A stretch of 64,000 bases of DNA from Geobacter sp. UBA5735 (GTDB lineage: Bacteria; Desulfobacterota; Desulfuromonadia; Geobacterales; Geobacteraceae). The notes beneath the pieces are model-generated. The model was given only the letters and a program-made list of their open reading frames with translations. It was not told the origin of the DNA and ran no database searches. The stretch lies in contig DIFZ01000003.1 of assembly GCA_002419385.1 (NCBI GenBank), positions 27,621 through 91,620 of the forward strand. Reading direction: 5' to 3'. A program made the position numbers and the translations under genes. Numbering within the stretch: the first letter of the stretch is position 1; every line of letters begins with the position of its first letter. Positions 33,338 to 41,921 of the stretch are shown piece after piece.

Positions 33338-34447
33338 ATGTCGGTCGGCATCGTCGAAACCCAATTCGTTACCTTTGATACGGAACTCCGCCTGGAAAGC
33401 GGCAGGATCCTCGGCCCCATCACGCTCGCCTACGAAACCTACGGCACCTTGAACCGGGACCGCACCAACGCAATCATGGTCACCCATGCCTGGACCGGCA
33501 GCGCCCATCTGGCCGGGAAAAACAGCGCGGACGACCAGAAAGTCGGCTGGTGGGACGCCATCGTCGGTCCGGGGAGGCTGCTGGATACCGACAGGTTCTT
33601 CGTCATCTGCTCAAACATCATCGGTTCATGCTACGGCTCCACCGGCCCCACCTCCATCAATCCCAAGACCGGCAAACGGTACAACCTTTCCTTCCCGGTC
33701 ATTACCGTCCGGGATATGGTGCGCGCCCAGGCGCTGCTCCTCGATCACCTGGGAATCGCAAAGCTGCTGACCGTCCTTGGCGGAAGCATGGGCGGCATGC
33801 AGGCACTGGACTGGGCAACCTGCCATCCTGACAGAATCGCCTCGGCCATCGTCCTTGCGACGAGCGGCAGGCCATCGCCAATGGCCATCGCCATGAACGC
33901 CGTGGCCCGCTGGGCCATCTTCAACGATCCGACCTGGAAAAAGGGCGAATACCGCAAAAACCCGAAAGACGGCCTGGCCCTGGCCCGCGGCATCGGCCAC
34001 ATCACCTTCCTGTCCGACGAGTCCATGTGGAACAAATTCGGCCGCCGCTTTTCCGCCCGGGATGGCCTGTTCGATTTTTTCGGCCGCTTCGAGGTCGAGC
34101 GGTACCTGTCCTACAACGGCTACAACTTCGTGGACCGCTTCGATGCCAACTCCTTCCTCTACCTGGCCAAGGCACTGGATCTGTACGACGTAGCCTGGGG
34201 TTGCGAATCGCTCCAGGAGGCATTCGCTCCGGTGCAGGCGCCCCTGCAGTTCTATGCTTTCACCTCCGACTGGCTCTACCCGCCCGCCCAGACCGAAGAA
34301 ATGGTCAATGCGCTGAAGGAGTTGGGCAAACCGGTCGAATACCACCTCATCGAGTCATCCTACGGCCATGACGCCTTCCTGCTGGAGTACGAAACCTTTG
34401 CCCCGTATGTGAAGGACTTCCTGGAGAGAATCGCACCGGGCATCTGA
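33338..34447 (+). CDS. metX: Homoserine O-acetyltransferase
   Basis: Acetylates homoserine to begin methionine synthesis. A 369-residue alpha/beta hydrolase with the nucleophile Ser150 in GGSMGGMQ, Asp311 in SDWLYPP and His344 in YGHDAF, the Ser-Asp-His triad. The phrases ITLAYETYGTLN and HAWTGSAHLAG are family markers. A SAM-I riboswitch and terminator control it, so it is off when SAM is abundant. The start lacks a strong ribosome-binding site. MetX rather than MetA is the common route in Deltaproteobacteria. Together with metH 30 kb away this gives part of the methionine pathway. Confidence 0.95.
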   Translation: MSVGIVETQFVTFDTELRLESGRILGPITLAYETYGTLNRDRTNAIMVTHAWTGSAHLAGKNSADDQKVGWWDAIVGPGRLLDTDRFFVICSNIIGSCYGSTGPTSINPKTGKRYNLSFPVITVRDMVRAQALLLDHLGIAKLLTVLGGSMGGMQALDWATCHPDRIASAIVLATSGRPSPMAIAMNAVARWAIFNDPTWKKGEYRKNPKDGLALARGIGHITFLSDESMWNKFGRRFSARDGLFDFFGRFEVERYLSYNGYNFVDRFDANSFLYLAKALDLYDVAWGCESLQEAFAPVQAPLQFYAFTSDWLYPPAQTEEMVNALKELGKPVEYHLIESSYGHDAFLLEYETFAPYVKDFLERIAPGI

Positions 34448-34493
34448 TCGCTCCGAACCAAGAGCGTGATGCAAGGGAAACAGGTCAAAAAAA

Positions 34494-34526
34494 TCCCTGT
34501 GGAGAAGGAGGGCTAATCCACAGGGA
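34494..34526 (+). terminator. Hairpin after metX
   Basis: TCCCTGTGGA (34494-34503) pairs with TCCACAGGGA (34517-34526). No U tract follows, so termination strength is uncertain. Confidence 0.45.
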
Positions 34527-34599
34527 AATAGTAAAATAGAAGAGGCTCTGTACCTCTTCTGATATTTTAGTTTATGTATGAAGAAGGTCAACTGCAAGA

Positions 34600-34730
34600 T
34601 TCGGAATTTACACCGATCCGGCAGACGCTGACCGGCACTTGTCCCCGCAGCTGCCGCGGCGATGCGGGATGAACGACTTGATCTTTGCATGCTGCATGAT
34701 AGATTTGTCAGAGAGAGAAACCTGCCACCC
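34600..34730 (+). promoter_or_regulatory. Cobalamin-riboswitch-like element (degenerate)
   Basis: Segments in the order seen in cobalamin riboswitches: GATCCGG, then ACTTGTCCCCGCAGCTGCC, then GCGGGATGAAC, then GTCAGAgagagaaACCTGCC. The last block closely resembles the aptamer 3' end. The GCCACUG block is missing, so this may be a variant or decayed copy. It lies about 70 bases upstream of a beta-CASP nuclease gene, an unexpected target. Stretch 34527-34599 has no other feature. Confidence 0.45.
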
Positions 34731-34803
34731 ATCCCCTTGAATCTCGCATCTGCCCCTGAACCTCGCGAGCATGGAGAGCGGAACAGCCCCGAAGGAGGTC
34801 TCG

Positions 34804-36192
34804 ATGAAACTGTCATTTCACGGCGCTGACCAGGGCGTCACAGGCTCCTGCCACCTGATCGAGTGCGCAGGCAGGCGGATTCTGATCGACTGCGGGATGT
34901 TCCAGGGAAGCCGCGAGCTTGACGAAGAGAACGCTGAGCCGTTCGGATTCGATCCTGCAAGCATCGATTTCCTGCTCCTCACCCATGCGCACCTCGACCA
35001 CTGCGGCCGCCTGCCCCTTCTCGTGAACAACGGTTTCCGGGGCGAGATCATCACCAGTTCCGCGTCGCGCGACCTGGCGCGGCTGGTGCTGCTCGATTCC
35101 GGCAACCTGCAGGAAGAGGAAGCACGGCGCACCGCGCGCCACGCCTCGCGACGCGGCAATCACAAGACAGACATCGTCCCCCTCTACACCGAACTGGATG
35201 TGCTGGACAGCCTGGAATATTTCGGCAGGAAGGCAGCCTACGACCAGCGCCTGGAGCTGGCGGACGGTATGTACGCGACATTTCTCGACGCCGGGCACAT
35301 CCTCGGGTCGGCATCCATATTTCTCGAACTGACGGAAAACGGGAAAAACCGTACGGTCCTGTTCTCCGGCGACCTGGGAAACAACGGTCGCCCGATCCTG
35401 CGGGACCCGACATCACCGCCGAAAGCGGATGTCGTGGTCATGGAAACCACCTACGGTGACCGTCTCCACAGGCCGATCGACGAGTCCGTCGAAGAATTGT
35501 ACACCGCTGTCATCGATACCTTCGAAAACGGAGGCAATGTCATCATCCCCACCTTTGCCCTGGAGCGGGCACAGGAAATCCTGTTCTACCTGCGGGAGGG
35601 AGTGGAGACCGGCAGGCTGCCCCGCACGATGCAGGTGTTCCTCGACTCCCCCATGGCAATCTCCGCAACCGCGATCTTCAAGCGCCACCCCGAATGCTAC
35701 GACGAGGAAACCGCCGGGCTCTTTCGCGAAAAACGCGACCCCTTGCACCTGCCCGGCCTGCACTTCACCCGCGAAACCCAGGATTCCATAGCCATCAACC
35801 GCATCGGCGGCGGAGCCGTCATCATGGCAGGCTCAGGCATGTGCACCGGCGGACGCATCCGGCATCATCTCAGGTACAACCTGTGGCGCAAAGATTCGGG
35901 CATCGTGTTCGTCGGTTACGCAGCACGCGGCAGCCTGGCGAGAACCATCATCGACGGCGCCGAGCGCGTCCGCCTGTTCGGCGACGAGATCCCGGTGAAG
36001 GCGAGCATTCACACCATCAACGGTTTTTCCGCCCACGCCGACCAGGCGGAACTTCTCGCCTGGCACCGTGCTGGTGCGCCGGAGCGGACCTTCCTGGTCC
36101 ATGGCGAAGAAGAGACGATGCGTCGTTTCTCCGCGTTGCTCGGGAATACCACCGTGGAAATGCCCGCGCCTCAGCAGTCATTCACACTATGA
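34804..36192 (+). CDS. Metallo-beta-lactamase fold RNA-processing protein (beta-CASP)
   Basis: A 462-residue protein. GGAGG precedes the ATG. The metal-binding HAHLDH motif is at 61-66, followed by further ligands in GHILGSAS and SGDLG; the beta-CASP domain with VIIPTFALERAQEIL and MAGSGMCTGGRIRHHL follows, and the C-terminal TINGFSAHADQAEL contains the KH-like RNA-contact region. The family includes RNases J and CPSF-like exonucleases of bacteria and archaea. Target RNA unknown. A cobalamin-riboswitch-like element lies just upstream. Confidence 0.92.
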   Translation: MKLSFHGADQGVTGSCHLIECAGRRILIDCGMFQGSRELDEENAEPFGFDPASIDFLLLTHAHLDHCGRLPLLVNNGFRGEIITSSASRDLARLVLLDSGNLQEEEARRTARHASRRGNHKTDIVPLYTELDVLDSLEYFGRKAAYDQRLELADGMYATFLDAGHILGSASIFLELTENGKNRTVLFSGDLGNNGRPILRDPTSPPKADVVVMETTYGDRLHRPIDESVEELYTAVIDTFENGGNVIIPTFALERAQEILFYLREGVETGRLPRTMQVFLDSPMAISATAIFKRHPECYDEETAGLFREKRDPLHLPGLHFTRETQDSIAINRIGGGAVIMAGSGMCTGGRIRHHLRYNLWRKDSGIVFVGYAARGSLARTIIDGAERVRLFGDEIPVKASIHTINGFSAHADQAELLAWHRAGAPERTFLVHGEEETMRRFSALLGNTTVEMPAPQQSFTL

Positions 36193-36228
36193 TGCGGCGG
36201 ACATCTTTCCCGAAGGCTGTGTCTTTGC

Positions 36229-36840
36229 CTATGCCTCTGTCGCAAGAGCTCTGCCGAGGTTGAATGCCTGTTTCATCAGATCATCGTTGCCCGCCACTTC
36301 CCCCGGACCCTGCGCGGAGCCGTACACAAAGCCCACGACCTCGGACCCCACAAATCGGGCCATGTCCTGGAACGTGCGTATGGCGTTGACAGCGCCCGAA
36401 GCGAACGGATCAACATCGCCATAGGTCAGGACCACACCCAGCTTCTTGCCGCCCAGGTCGGTTTCCACGGTCTCGACCGGTTCATCGCTGTCCGTGGCCG
36501 GCGGTGTTCCGAGATACGTGAGGGCAAAGCAGCGATCCATGAACAGCTTGATCTGCCCGGAAACGGTAAACCAGTAGATGGGCGTGGCATAAACGATGGC
36601 GTCGGCTGCCCGCAGGCGGGAATAAACCGCTTTCATGTCGTCATCGATGATGCAGTCAGCCGCCAATGAGACCTGGCAAGCATCACAGGCCGTGCAGGGA
36701 CGGATGTCCATCCCGTGGAGATGCACCGTTTCCACTTCCGTCCCGAAACACCGGGCGCCCGCAGCGACCTGCCGGGCAAGGATCGTACTGTTGCCATTCT
36801 CCCGCGGGCTCGCTTCGATGATGATTATTTTCTTTGCCAT
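36229..36840 (-). CDS. Flavodoxin-fold NAD(P)H/FMN reductase-like iron-sulfur flavoprotein
   Basis: A 203-residue protein starting at 36840 (MAKKIIIIEASPRENGNS), preceded by AAGGAG. The SPRENGNST loop binds FMN phosphate; CTACDACQ gives a CX2CX2C cluster pattern like the archaeal and clostridial iron-sulfur flavoproteins, though a fourth Cys is not obvious in the usual place. PIYWFTVSGQIKLFMDR is the family's conserved block. It is likely a small soluble electron carrier or reductase. It stands alone and is transcribed away from the rpoH/metX side. Confidence 0.86.
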   Translation of the reverse strand: MAKKIIIIEASPRENGNSTILARQVAAGARCFGTEVETVHLHGMDIRPCTACDACQVSLAADCIIDDDMKAVYSRLRAADAIVYATPIYWFTVSGQIKLFMDRCFALTYLGTPPATDSDEPVETVETDLGGKKLGVVLTYGDVDPFASGAVNAIRTFQDMARFVGSEVVGFVYGSAQGPGEVAGNDDLMKQAFNLGRALATEA

Positions 36841-37197
36841 CGCAGTGCTCCTTTCCACGATTCATCACTCCTTCGACAGCGCTGCAAAGAAACTTTCCCT
36901 CTCCGCTGCTCTGAACTATCATGATACCGCTCACTCTCCCGATGACAAGCTGCTCAGTCCGGAAGCTCCTGGAAATGCTCATATCAGGCTGGATTGGGGC
37001 ATGCACGGAACAACCCGCAATGCGGCAGATCAGGGCTGAAATTACTGGGAAAACGCTCGGATTCAACACTATTTTTCCCATGGAAAATGGCGACCGATTA
37101 CGTGAGGTTTCGGGAGAGTTGCAATCCATTCCCTGTCGACACTTTCGATAGTGTCAAAGATTTCATGAAAAGTGGGAGTATCCTCGTAAGGCTATTT
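36841..37197. other. Intergenic DNA upstream of the flavodoxin gene
   Basis: About 360 bases with stop codons in all frames beyond short stretches. I see no gene. The flavodoxin promoter must lie at the left end, and a repeat cluster begins at 37198. Confidence 0.4.
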
Positions 37198-37285
37198 TAT
37201 AAACTCCCCCTCTTAGGCTAAGAGGGGGAGTTTATAAAGCTGAGTACATTAACCCCTCCCGGCCTCCCTTTAAACTAAGGGGAGG
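37198..37285. repeat. Two adjacent C-rich inverted repeats
   Basis: TATAAACTCCCCCTCTTAG (37198-37216) and its perfect complement (37218-37236) form a 19-base-pair stem with one unpaired base; a second, CCTCCCTTT/AAGGGGAGG, spans 37263-37285. They resemble the element at 16685-16782 and either could also terminate transcription. Confidence 0.6.
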
Positions 37286-37444
37286 AGATAGCGGACGGAG
37301 ACACTATGGAATTACAGGCTGTTGATAAACGTTACGGGGAAGGTGGAAGCAAGCCCGCCGGTTGACACCGTCAGGGCGGACAATCCAGCCTCATCGGATT
37401 GGACAGCAAGGGCTGCCCGCCAGGGTGAGGCCAACGGCCGAATC

Positions 37445-37470
37445 AAAAAGACCGTTTCCGGATGGAAACT
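37445..37470 (-). terminator. Terminator from the 26-base dispersed repeat
   Basis: On the minus strand GTTTCC-ATCC-GGAAAC then GGTCTTTTT lies just after the fabH stop. It matches 13359-13384 in 25 of 26 bases. The segment 37286-37444 to its left holds no recognisable feature. Confidence 0.75.
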
Positions 37471-37472
37471 GA

Positions 37473-38456
37473 CTAGATGCGGATGATGTGCCCGCCCCAC
37501 GACAACCCGCCGCCGAAGCCCATCATCACTACCAGGTTGCCCTCTTTGAGGGTTCCGTTGCGCAGGTTTTCGTCAAGGGCGAGGGCGACCGAGGCTGCCG
37601 CAGTGTTGCCGTATTTGCCCAGATTGAGCAGGAACCGCTCAGGCTCTATGCCGGTTTTCTTCGAGATCACGTCGATGATGCGGCTGTTGGCCTGATGGGG
37701 AATGATGTAGTCCAGGTCGCAGGGCGAAATGCCAGCCTTGGCCGCAAGCTGTTCGATGACCTTCGGAATCACGTCGGTGGCAAAGGTATAGACGCTCCGG
37801 CCTGCCATCTTGAAAGTGTTTTCCCGCTGTGCGATGGTTTCCGCGGTAATGGGTTTCCGTGAGCCTGATGACGGGACCTGGATCATCTCCCAGCGGCACC
37901 CGTCGCTCCTGATCAGCGTCTGCAGAATGCCCCGCTCCTCATCGGTAGCTTCCAGCAACAGGGCGCCGGCCCCGTCGCCGAACAGGGGACAGGTGGTCTT
38001 GTCCTGGAAATCCAGGATCTTGGAATAGGCATCAGCGCCGATGACCATAATCCGTCGGTACTTGCCCGACCTGATGAAATTGTCCGCTGTTTCGACGCCG
38101 AAAACGAATCCGCTGCATACAGCGTTCATGTCGAAGGCAAAAGCATTTTCCGCACCGATATTTTTCTGGACCATGCAGGCAGTCGGCGGGAGGATCATAT
38201 CGGGGGTGGATGTGGCGACGATGATGCAGTCGATGGAAAGAGGGTCGACCCCTCCCGACGCCAGAGCCTCCAGCGCTGCAGCGCTGGCAAGGTCGGAGGT
38301 TGCTTCGGATTCGGCCGCAAAGCGGCGCTCCCGGATGCCGGTCCGGGAATAGATCCATTCGTCGGCCCCCTCGACAAGGTAATCAAAGAACGTATTGCTT
38401 ACCACCCTGTCGGGAACCCTCCCGCCAGTGGCCAGAATTCTTGCGTAAGGCATCAT
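37473..38456 (-). CDS. fabH: 3-oxoacyl-ACP synthase III
   Basis: Condenses acetyl-CoA with malonyl-ACP to start fatty acid synthesis. The 327-residue protein (start at 38456; the next ATG at 38453 is equally possible behind GGAGAGT) has the catalytic triad Cys114 (NAVCSGF), His254 (IIPHQANSR) and Asn284 (GKYGNTAAAS). TGIRERRFA is the family's CoA-contact region. It lies alone, away from other fab genes, so it may be a second copy with another primer preference. It begins the region leading to the lipid cluster, in the same leftward direction. Confidence 0.93.
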   Translation of the reverse strand: MMPYARILATGGRVPDRVVSNTFFDYLVEGADEWIYSRTGIRERRFAAESEATSDLASAAALEALASGGVDPLSIDCIIVATSTPDMILPPTACMVQKNIGAENAFAFDMNAVCSGFVFGVETADNFIRSGKYRRIMVIGADAYSKILDFQDKTTCPLFGDGAGALLLEATDEERGILQTLIRSDGCRWEMIQVPSSGSRKPITAETIAQRENTFKMAGRSVYTFATDVIPKVIEQLAAKAGISPCDLDYIIPHQANSRIIDVISKKTGIEPERFLLNLGKYGNTAAASVALALDENLRNGTLKEGNLVVMMGFGGGLSWGGHIIRI

Positions 38457-38484
38457 ACTCTCCACCCCGTTGCCGGGAAACGAC

Positions 38485-38506
38485 AAGGCCCCTGAACCGG
38501 GGCCTT
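38485..38506 (-). terminator. Terminator between the lipid cluster and fabH
   Basis: AAGGCCCC (38485-38492) pairs with GGGGCCTT (38499-38506) around TGAACC. It lies 137 bases beyond the stop of the last leftward cluster gene and ends the leftward transcript before fabH. Confidence 0.6.
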
Positions 38507-38642
38507 TAAATGGTTTAATCTGAAATTATATCCCACAGAGCGGGGTGGTTTGTCAAATCAATAGTGAGTGCCGCGCAAAAACAGTCGTACGCCGGATGAG
38601 GGCCGGCAGCACCAGGTGCATGCTGATTGCGGCCGGCCAGGC

Positions 38643-39611
38643 TTACCGGAACGCCTTTTTCCGGAACAACCGCCAAAACGTGACGCAGACGGCAAGCAAC
38701 GGAAAGCGGCGCAGGGCGGGGCTCGGCTCGATGCGTATCCCTGAATGCCGCTCGATCTTCCACAGGATGTAATCGAGCCCGTTCTCAAAAGTCAGGAGAG
38801 CTTTGAGCAGCCTCAGGACTGAAAGCCCCTTGCCTTGAACCTGGCGCAGCCGCCAGGCATATCTGTTGAGCCGCCGTTCCCACGAAGGAAGACGCAGCCG
38901 ATAGCGAGCCGGCCCCTCGGTGCTCAGGGCTTCGACGGGCAGGCCGGAGGCTTGCAGCACTTCAGGCGTGACGGCATCGTAGTAGTCCGGCGCTGCATCA
39001 TAGAGTCGGACAGCGGCTGCGGGGTTTTCCGAGCGCAGCTCACAGCGGTAACTCAAGCTCAGGCCGGTAGCCCAAAGTTCGCGGGTGGTGAAGGTTTCCG
39101 GAGCCTGCGGCAGAGCCCGGCGCACAAAGGTGCACACGGCAAGGATCAGGGCATCACGAACCTGCACAGCGATTTCCTCGTTGCGGACGTAGACAAGGCC
39201 TGAAGGCTGGGCAAAGCGCCCCCATAGGTAGGAATGAAACCACTGATGGACCCCTGCACAGAAATCCCCGAGAGTGAGGACGGCATACTTGGCCCGAAGA
39301 GTTTTCCCTGCGTAGGGAACTTCGAGGTAGAAGACATTCGGCGGCAAAAGCCGGTTCATGAGCGCCTTCAAGCGGGAGCCGAAAGCGCTGTGGTAATCGT
39401 CAACCAGCAGGTAAAGATCGGCAATTCCTTCATCGACACGACTGCTGCGAAGGCAGGAACCGTAAAAAAGCACTGCGGCAACTCCGTCATGACGTTTCCG
39501 TGCCGCTTCAGCCAAGGCAGCGACCTCCATCGGCGCCTGCCGCGTGCTCCACTCCTGCATGACTGATTTCAGAGCATCGCTGCCCGTCATTCCGATTCCC
39601 GGTCTCCCCAT
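38643..39611 (-). CDS. Degenerate nucleotidyltransferase-like protein, lipid cluster
   Basis: A 322-residue protein. The N-terminal third resembles a nucleotidyltransferase fold, with LFYGSCLRSS then IADLYLLVDDY, but the second metal-binding acid of the usual pair is not clear. The rest is helical and basic, with WRLRQVQGKGLSVLRLLKALLTFENG near a likely membrane-facing C-terminus. The start at 39611 follows GAGG; a second ATG at 39590 is possible. It is separated by three bases from the lipid-kinase gene and is the third member of a leftward CDP-alcohol transferase, lipid kinase, nucleotidyltransferase-like trio. I recall a comparable three-gene set for ceramide phosphoglycerate synthesis in Caulobacter, but have not verified homology. 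Confidence 0.75.
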   Translation of the reverse strand: MGRPGIGMTGSDALKSVMQEWSTRQAPMEVAALAEAARKRHDGVAAVLFYGSCLRSSRVDEGIADLYLLVDDYHSAFGSRLKALMNRLLPPNVFYLEVPYAGKTLRAKYAVLTLGDFCAGVHQWFHSYLWGRFAQPSGLVYVRNEEIAVQVRDALILAVCTFVRRALPQAPETFTTRELWATGLSLSYRCELRSENPAAAVRLYDAAPDYYDAVTPEVLQASGLPVEALSTEGPARYRLRLPSWERRLNRYAWRLRQVQGKGLSVLRLLKALLTFENGLDYILWKIERHSGIRIEPSPALRRFPLLAVCVTFWRLFRKKAFR

Positions 39612-39614
39612 GGT

Positions 39615-40637
39615 TCAGATCCTCAGAAACCGGGCTGGTCCTGCCGCTTCGATCGTCAGCGGCGCCCGCGATTCGAAGATTTCTCCGTCGAGAGCAAACT
39701 TCCCCCTGAAATCGAGCGTGACCTGCCGGACATTGTGGCTGTAATAGCCGTTTTCCGGCGAGGACGTTGCGGTGCGCCGGCCGCAAACCAGAAAGGGCAG
39801 ATTGCGCAGCAAATAAGGGGGCTTCGTTCTCAGGGCTGTGAAATGCAGCGGAGCGTCCTCACCTCCCCAGAAGGGGTGCAGCCCGAGAAAGAGTCGTTCG
39901 AGCGTGCTGACCATGGCGAAAAGGTAAGAATCCTGCCACGCCGGCGCTTCGTCGCAACGAATCCCCATAGCGGTTGCAGGCAGAAGCGCATCGTCGCCGG
40001 TCAAAGCCGCCAGCAAGAGCCGGGCCATGATGAGCCCCGGCATCAGTTCTCCGCGGACGCCGTGCGGGTTCATGCTGCCGTGGCACAGGTCGATCCCCCG
40101 GGAAATGGCGCCAGCGCCGAAAAACATGCCGCATAAAGGCTCTGCATCGCCTTCCTGCGTGAGCTTCAGCACCGGACGTTCCAGGATTGAATGCCCGTCT
40201 CGTCCCGTGTCGCTGCGCCATGCCAAAATCTTCGCCAGTGCCGCAACAGGTTTTCCGGACACCCCGGCATCCCGGGCGAGCATACTGGCGGTCCCCGCCT
40301 TCAGCAAAGCGAGGAGGGGGGGGCGGGAAAAGCATGGGCGGCCGTAGAGGGCCGTCAGGACAGCCTGGATGGTGCCGTCTCCGCCATTGACAATGAGCAG
40401 ATCCACGTTTCGCGTGGAGAAATCGGACAGAACCGCAATCACTTCAGCAGGCGTTACGGCCTCGGCGTAGAGAATTTGCGGATTCCGCGCCACCCAGTCC
40501 CTGATTGCACCCAGCCCTTTCTTGTTCCCTCCGCTGCGGGGGTTGGTAACCATGCCGACGGTCATATTCCGACGGGCAGCGGGGTCTCCGGAAACCGGCT
40601 GTGAAACGTCGTGCGGCAAGGGAGTTTTCCTGTTCAT
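39615..40637 (-). CDS. Diacylglycerol-kinase-family lipid kinase (ceramide kinase candidate)
   Basis: A 340-residue member of the DAGK catalytic family, which phosphorylates lipids such as diacylglycerol, sphingosine or ceramide. The start at 40637 overlaps the upstream stop by four bases (ATGA), so translation is coupled. Landmarks are TNPRSGGNKKG and the nucleotide-binding NGGDGTIQAVL; the following LLALLKAGTASMLARDAG and the acidic GKFALDGE segments match the family. Because the cluster encodes sphingolipid-type enzymes, ceramide is a likely substrate, as shown for a DAGK-family ceramide kinase in Caulobacter; this is inference. Confidence 0.85.
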   Translation of the reverse strand: MNRKTPLPHDVSQPVSGDPAARRNMTVGMVTNPRSGGNKKGLGAIRDWVARNPQILYAEAVTPAEVIAVLSDFSTRNVDLLIVNGGDGTIQAVLTALYGRPCFSRPPLLALLKAGTASMLARDAGVSGKPVAALAKILAWRSDTGRDGHSILERPVLKLTQEGDAEPLCGMFFGAGAISRGIDLCHGSMNPHGVRGELMPGLIMARLLLAALTGDDALLPATAMGIRCDEAPAWQDSYLFAMVSTLERLFLGLHPFWGGEDAPLHFTALRTKPPYLLRNLPFLVCGRRTATSSPENGYYSHNVRQVTLDFRGKFALDGEIFESRAPLTIEAAGPARFLRI

Positions 40638-41836
40638 TTGTTGGTGAAGCATCGCTGCGCCAGTGTCGGATTCTGCTCTTCCGGATCGATGTCGAGAAGC
40701 CAGGAGCGTAAGGGGCCTGATATCAGGCGCTGGCACGCGCCCATGATAAGACGCACGACCAGAAAGACGCTGGAAACAGCCGTCCATAGCGCCACCGCGA
40801 CCAGTCCCAGGTCAGGCCGTCCGGCCAGGAGCCCCAGCGTGAGGAGAATCAGGTTGGGGTTGCGTCTTCCGGTGATCAGCCGGAAATAGGAGTCGATGGG
40901 TCGCCAGCAGAAAATGCCGGAAAATTCCAGAAATTGCTTGAAAATTCCCTCGACCAGCCGACCTGCGATGTAAGCGACGAAGATCATCCAGATTGCTGCT
41001 TTCATCGAGAAGGGAATCCCCGGTTGCCAGATTTCGAGCCTTTCGAGCCCCAGTCCCCACACTAGGTACCAGAAGGGGGGCGAGATGAGGTCGATGGCAT
41101 GGTCGAAGAGATTGCCGAAGGTGCTCGAATTTACCGTGACGCGGGCAAGCTTGCCATCGACAGTATCGAGAAAGGTCATCGCCCAGGCAGCTGCCAGCCC
41201 CAGGGCGAACAAGCCATGGTAAAAAAGCAGGCCCGCGACCACAACAAGAACAAGGCTCAGCGAGGTGACCTGATTCGGCGTGATGCCCCTGAGGGCGCAG
41301 AAGCGGGTCGCCACCTGCGCCGGCCGCGGCCAGAGCCACTTGGTGACCAGGTCGGTAACGCCCTTGTAAGAGCCGGTGAACAGGCGTTTTTCCAACTCCC
41401 CCCGGTTTTCTTCGGAGATCGGCAGAAGATACGGGAATTCGACCTTGCGCAGCTTATGGAGATAGACCGTCACGAGAGTCTGCGGCGTTTCGAAAGCAAG
41501 AGACGGAAGGGCTTCACCGCTTGGGGTTTCCTGCAGCGAATCGAGAAAGCGCTGGGCATCAGCCGCCGCAACATGAGCTGCCACGGCCTTTTTCCCATCC
41601 TCCGTTTCGGTCTGGAGAACGGTCCCCGGCTTTTTCGCCAGATTGTGGAGCAGCCGCTCGTCATACAGGTAATCGCCCCGCAGGAGCAGGACCGAGTCTC
41701 CGGCGGCAGCGGCAGCGGGGTCGTCGAGCCAGCTGCTGATTTTCATTTTCTTGAGGATGCGCTCGAGGCGCTGGCGGCTGGAAAGCCCCCAGAGCCGAAC
41801 GGGGGTCTCTGCAAAGATAACGGCATGTGTGGTCAT
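40634..41836 (-). CDS. CDP-alcohol phosphatidyltransferase with N-terminal nucleotidyltransferase-like domain
   Basis: A 400-residue fusion. Residues 1-130 resemble an NTP transferase fold but lack the GxGxR nucleotide loop (the start reads VIFAETPVRLWGL), so they are probably inactive. Residues 150-370 form a membrane CDP-alcohol phosphatidyltransferase with the exact motif DTVDGKLAR, eight residues, GNLFDHAID, giving the four metal-binding Asp residues, and about six hydrophobic helices. It would transfer a phospho-alcohol headgroup from CDP-alcohol to a lipid or inositol acceptor. The arrangement recalls archaeal inositol-phosphate cytidylyltransferase/synthase fusions. Translation is coupled to the lipid kinase downstream. 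Confidence 0.85.
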   Translation of the reverse strand: MTTHAVIFAETPVRLWGLSSRQRLERILKKMKISSWLDDPAAAAAGDSVLLLRGDYLYDERLLHNLAKKPGTVLQTETEDGKKAVAAHVAAADAQRFLDSLQETPSGEALPSLAFETPQTLVTVYLHKLRKVEFPYLLPISEENRGELEKRLFTGSYKGVTDLVTKWLWPRPAQVATRFCALRGITPNQVTSLSLVLVVVAGLLFYHGLFALGLAAAWAMTFLDTVDGKLARVTVNSSTFGNLFDHAIDLISPPFWYLVWGLGLERLEIWQPGIPFSMKAAIWMIFVAYIAGRLVEGIFKQFLEFSGIFCWRPIDSYFRLITGRRNPNLILLTLGLLAGRPDLGLVAVALWTAVSSVFLVVRLIMGACQRLISGPLRSWLLDIDPEEQNPTLAQRCFTNK

Positions 41837-41921
41837 GAAAGAACTCGTGAAAAAGAATTTGTTTGAACGTCAACGATCAAAGCCAATTGAAAATCTTAAC
41901 AAAGCAGTATATTGTATTCCA

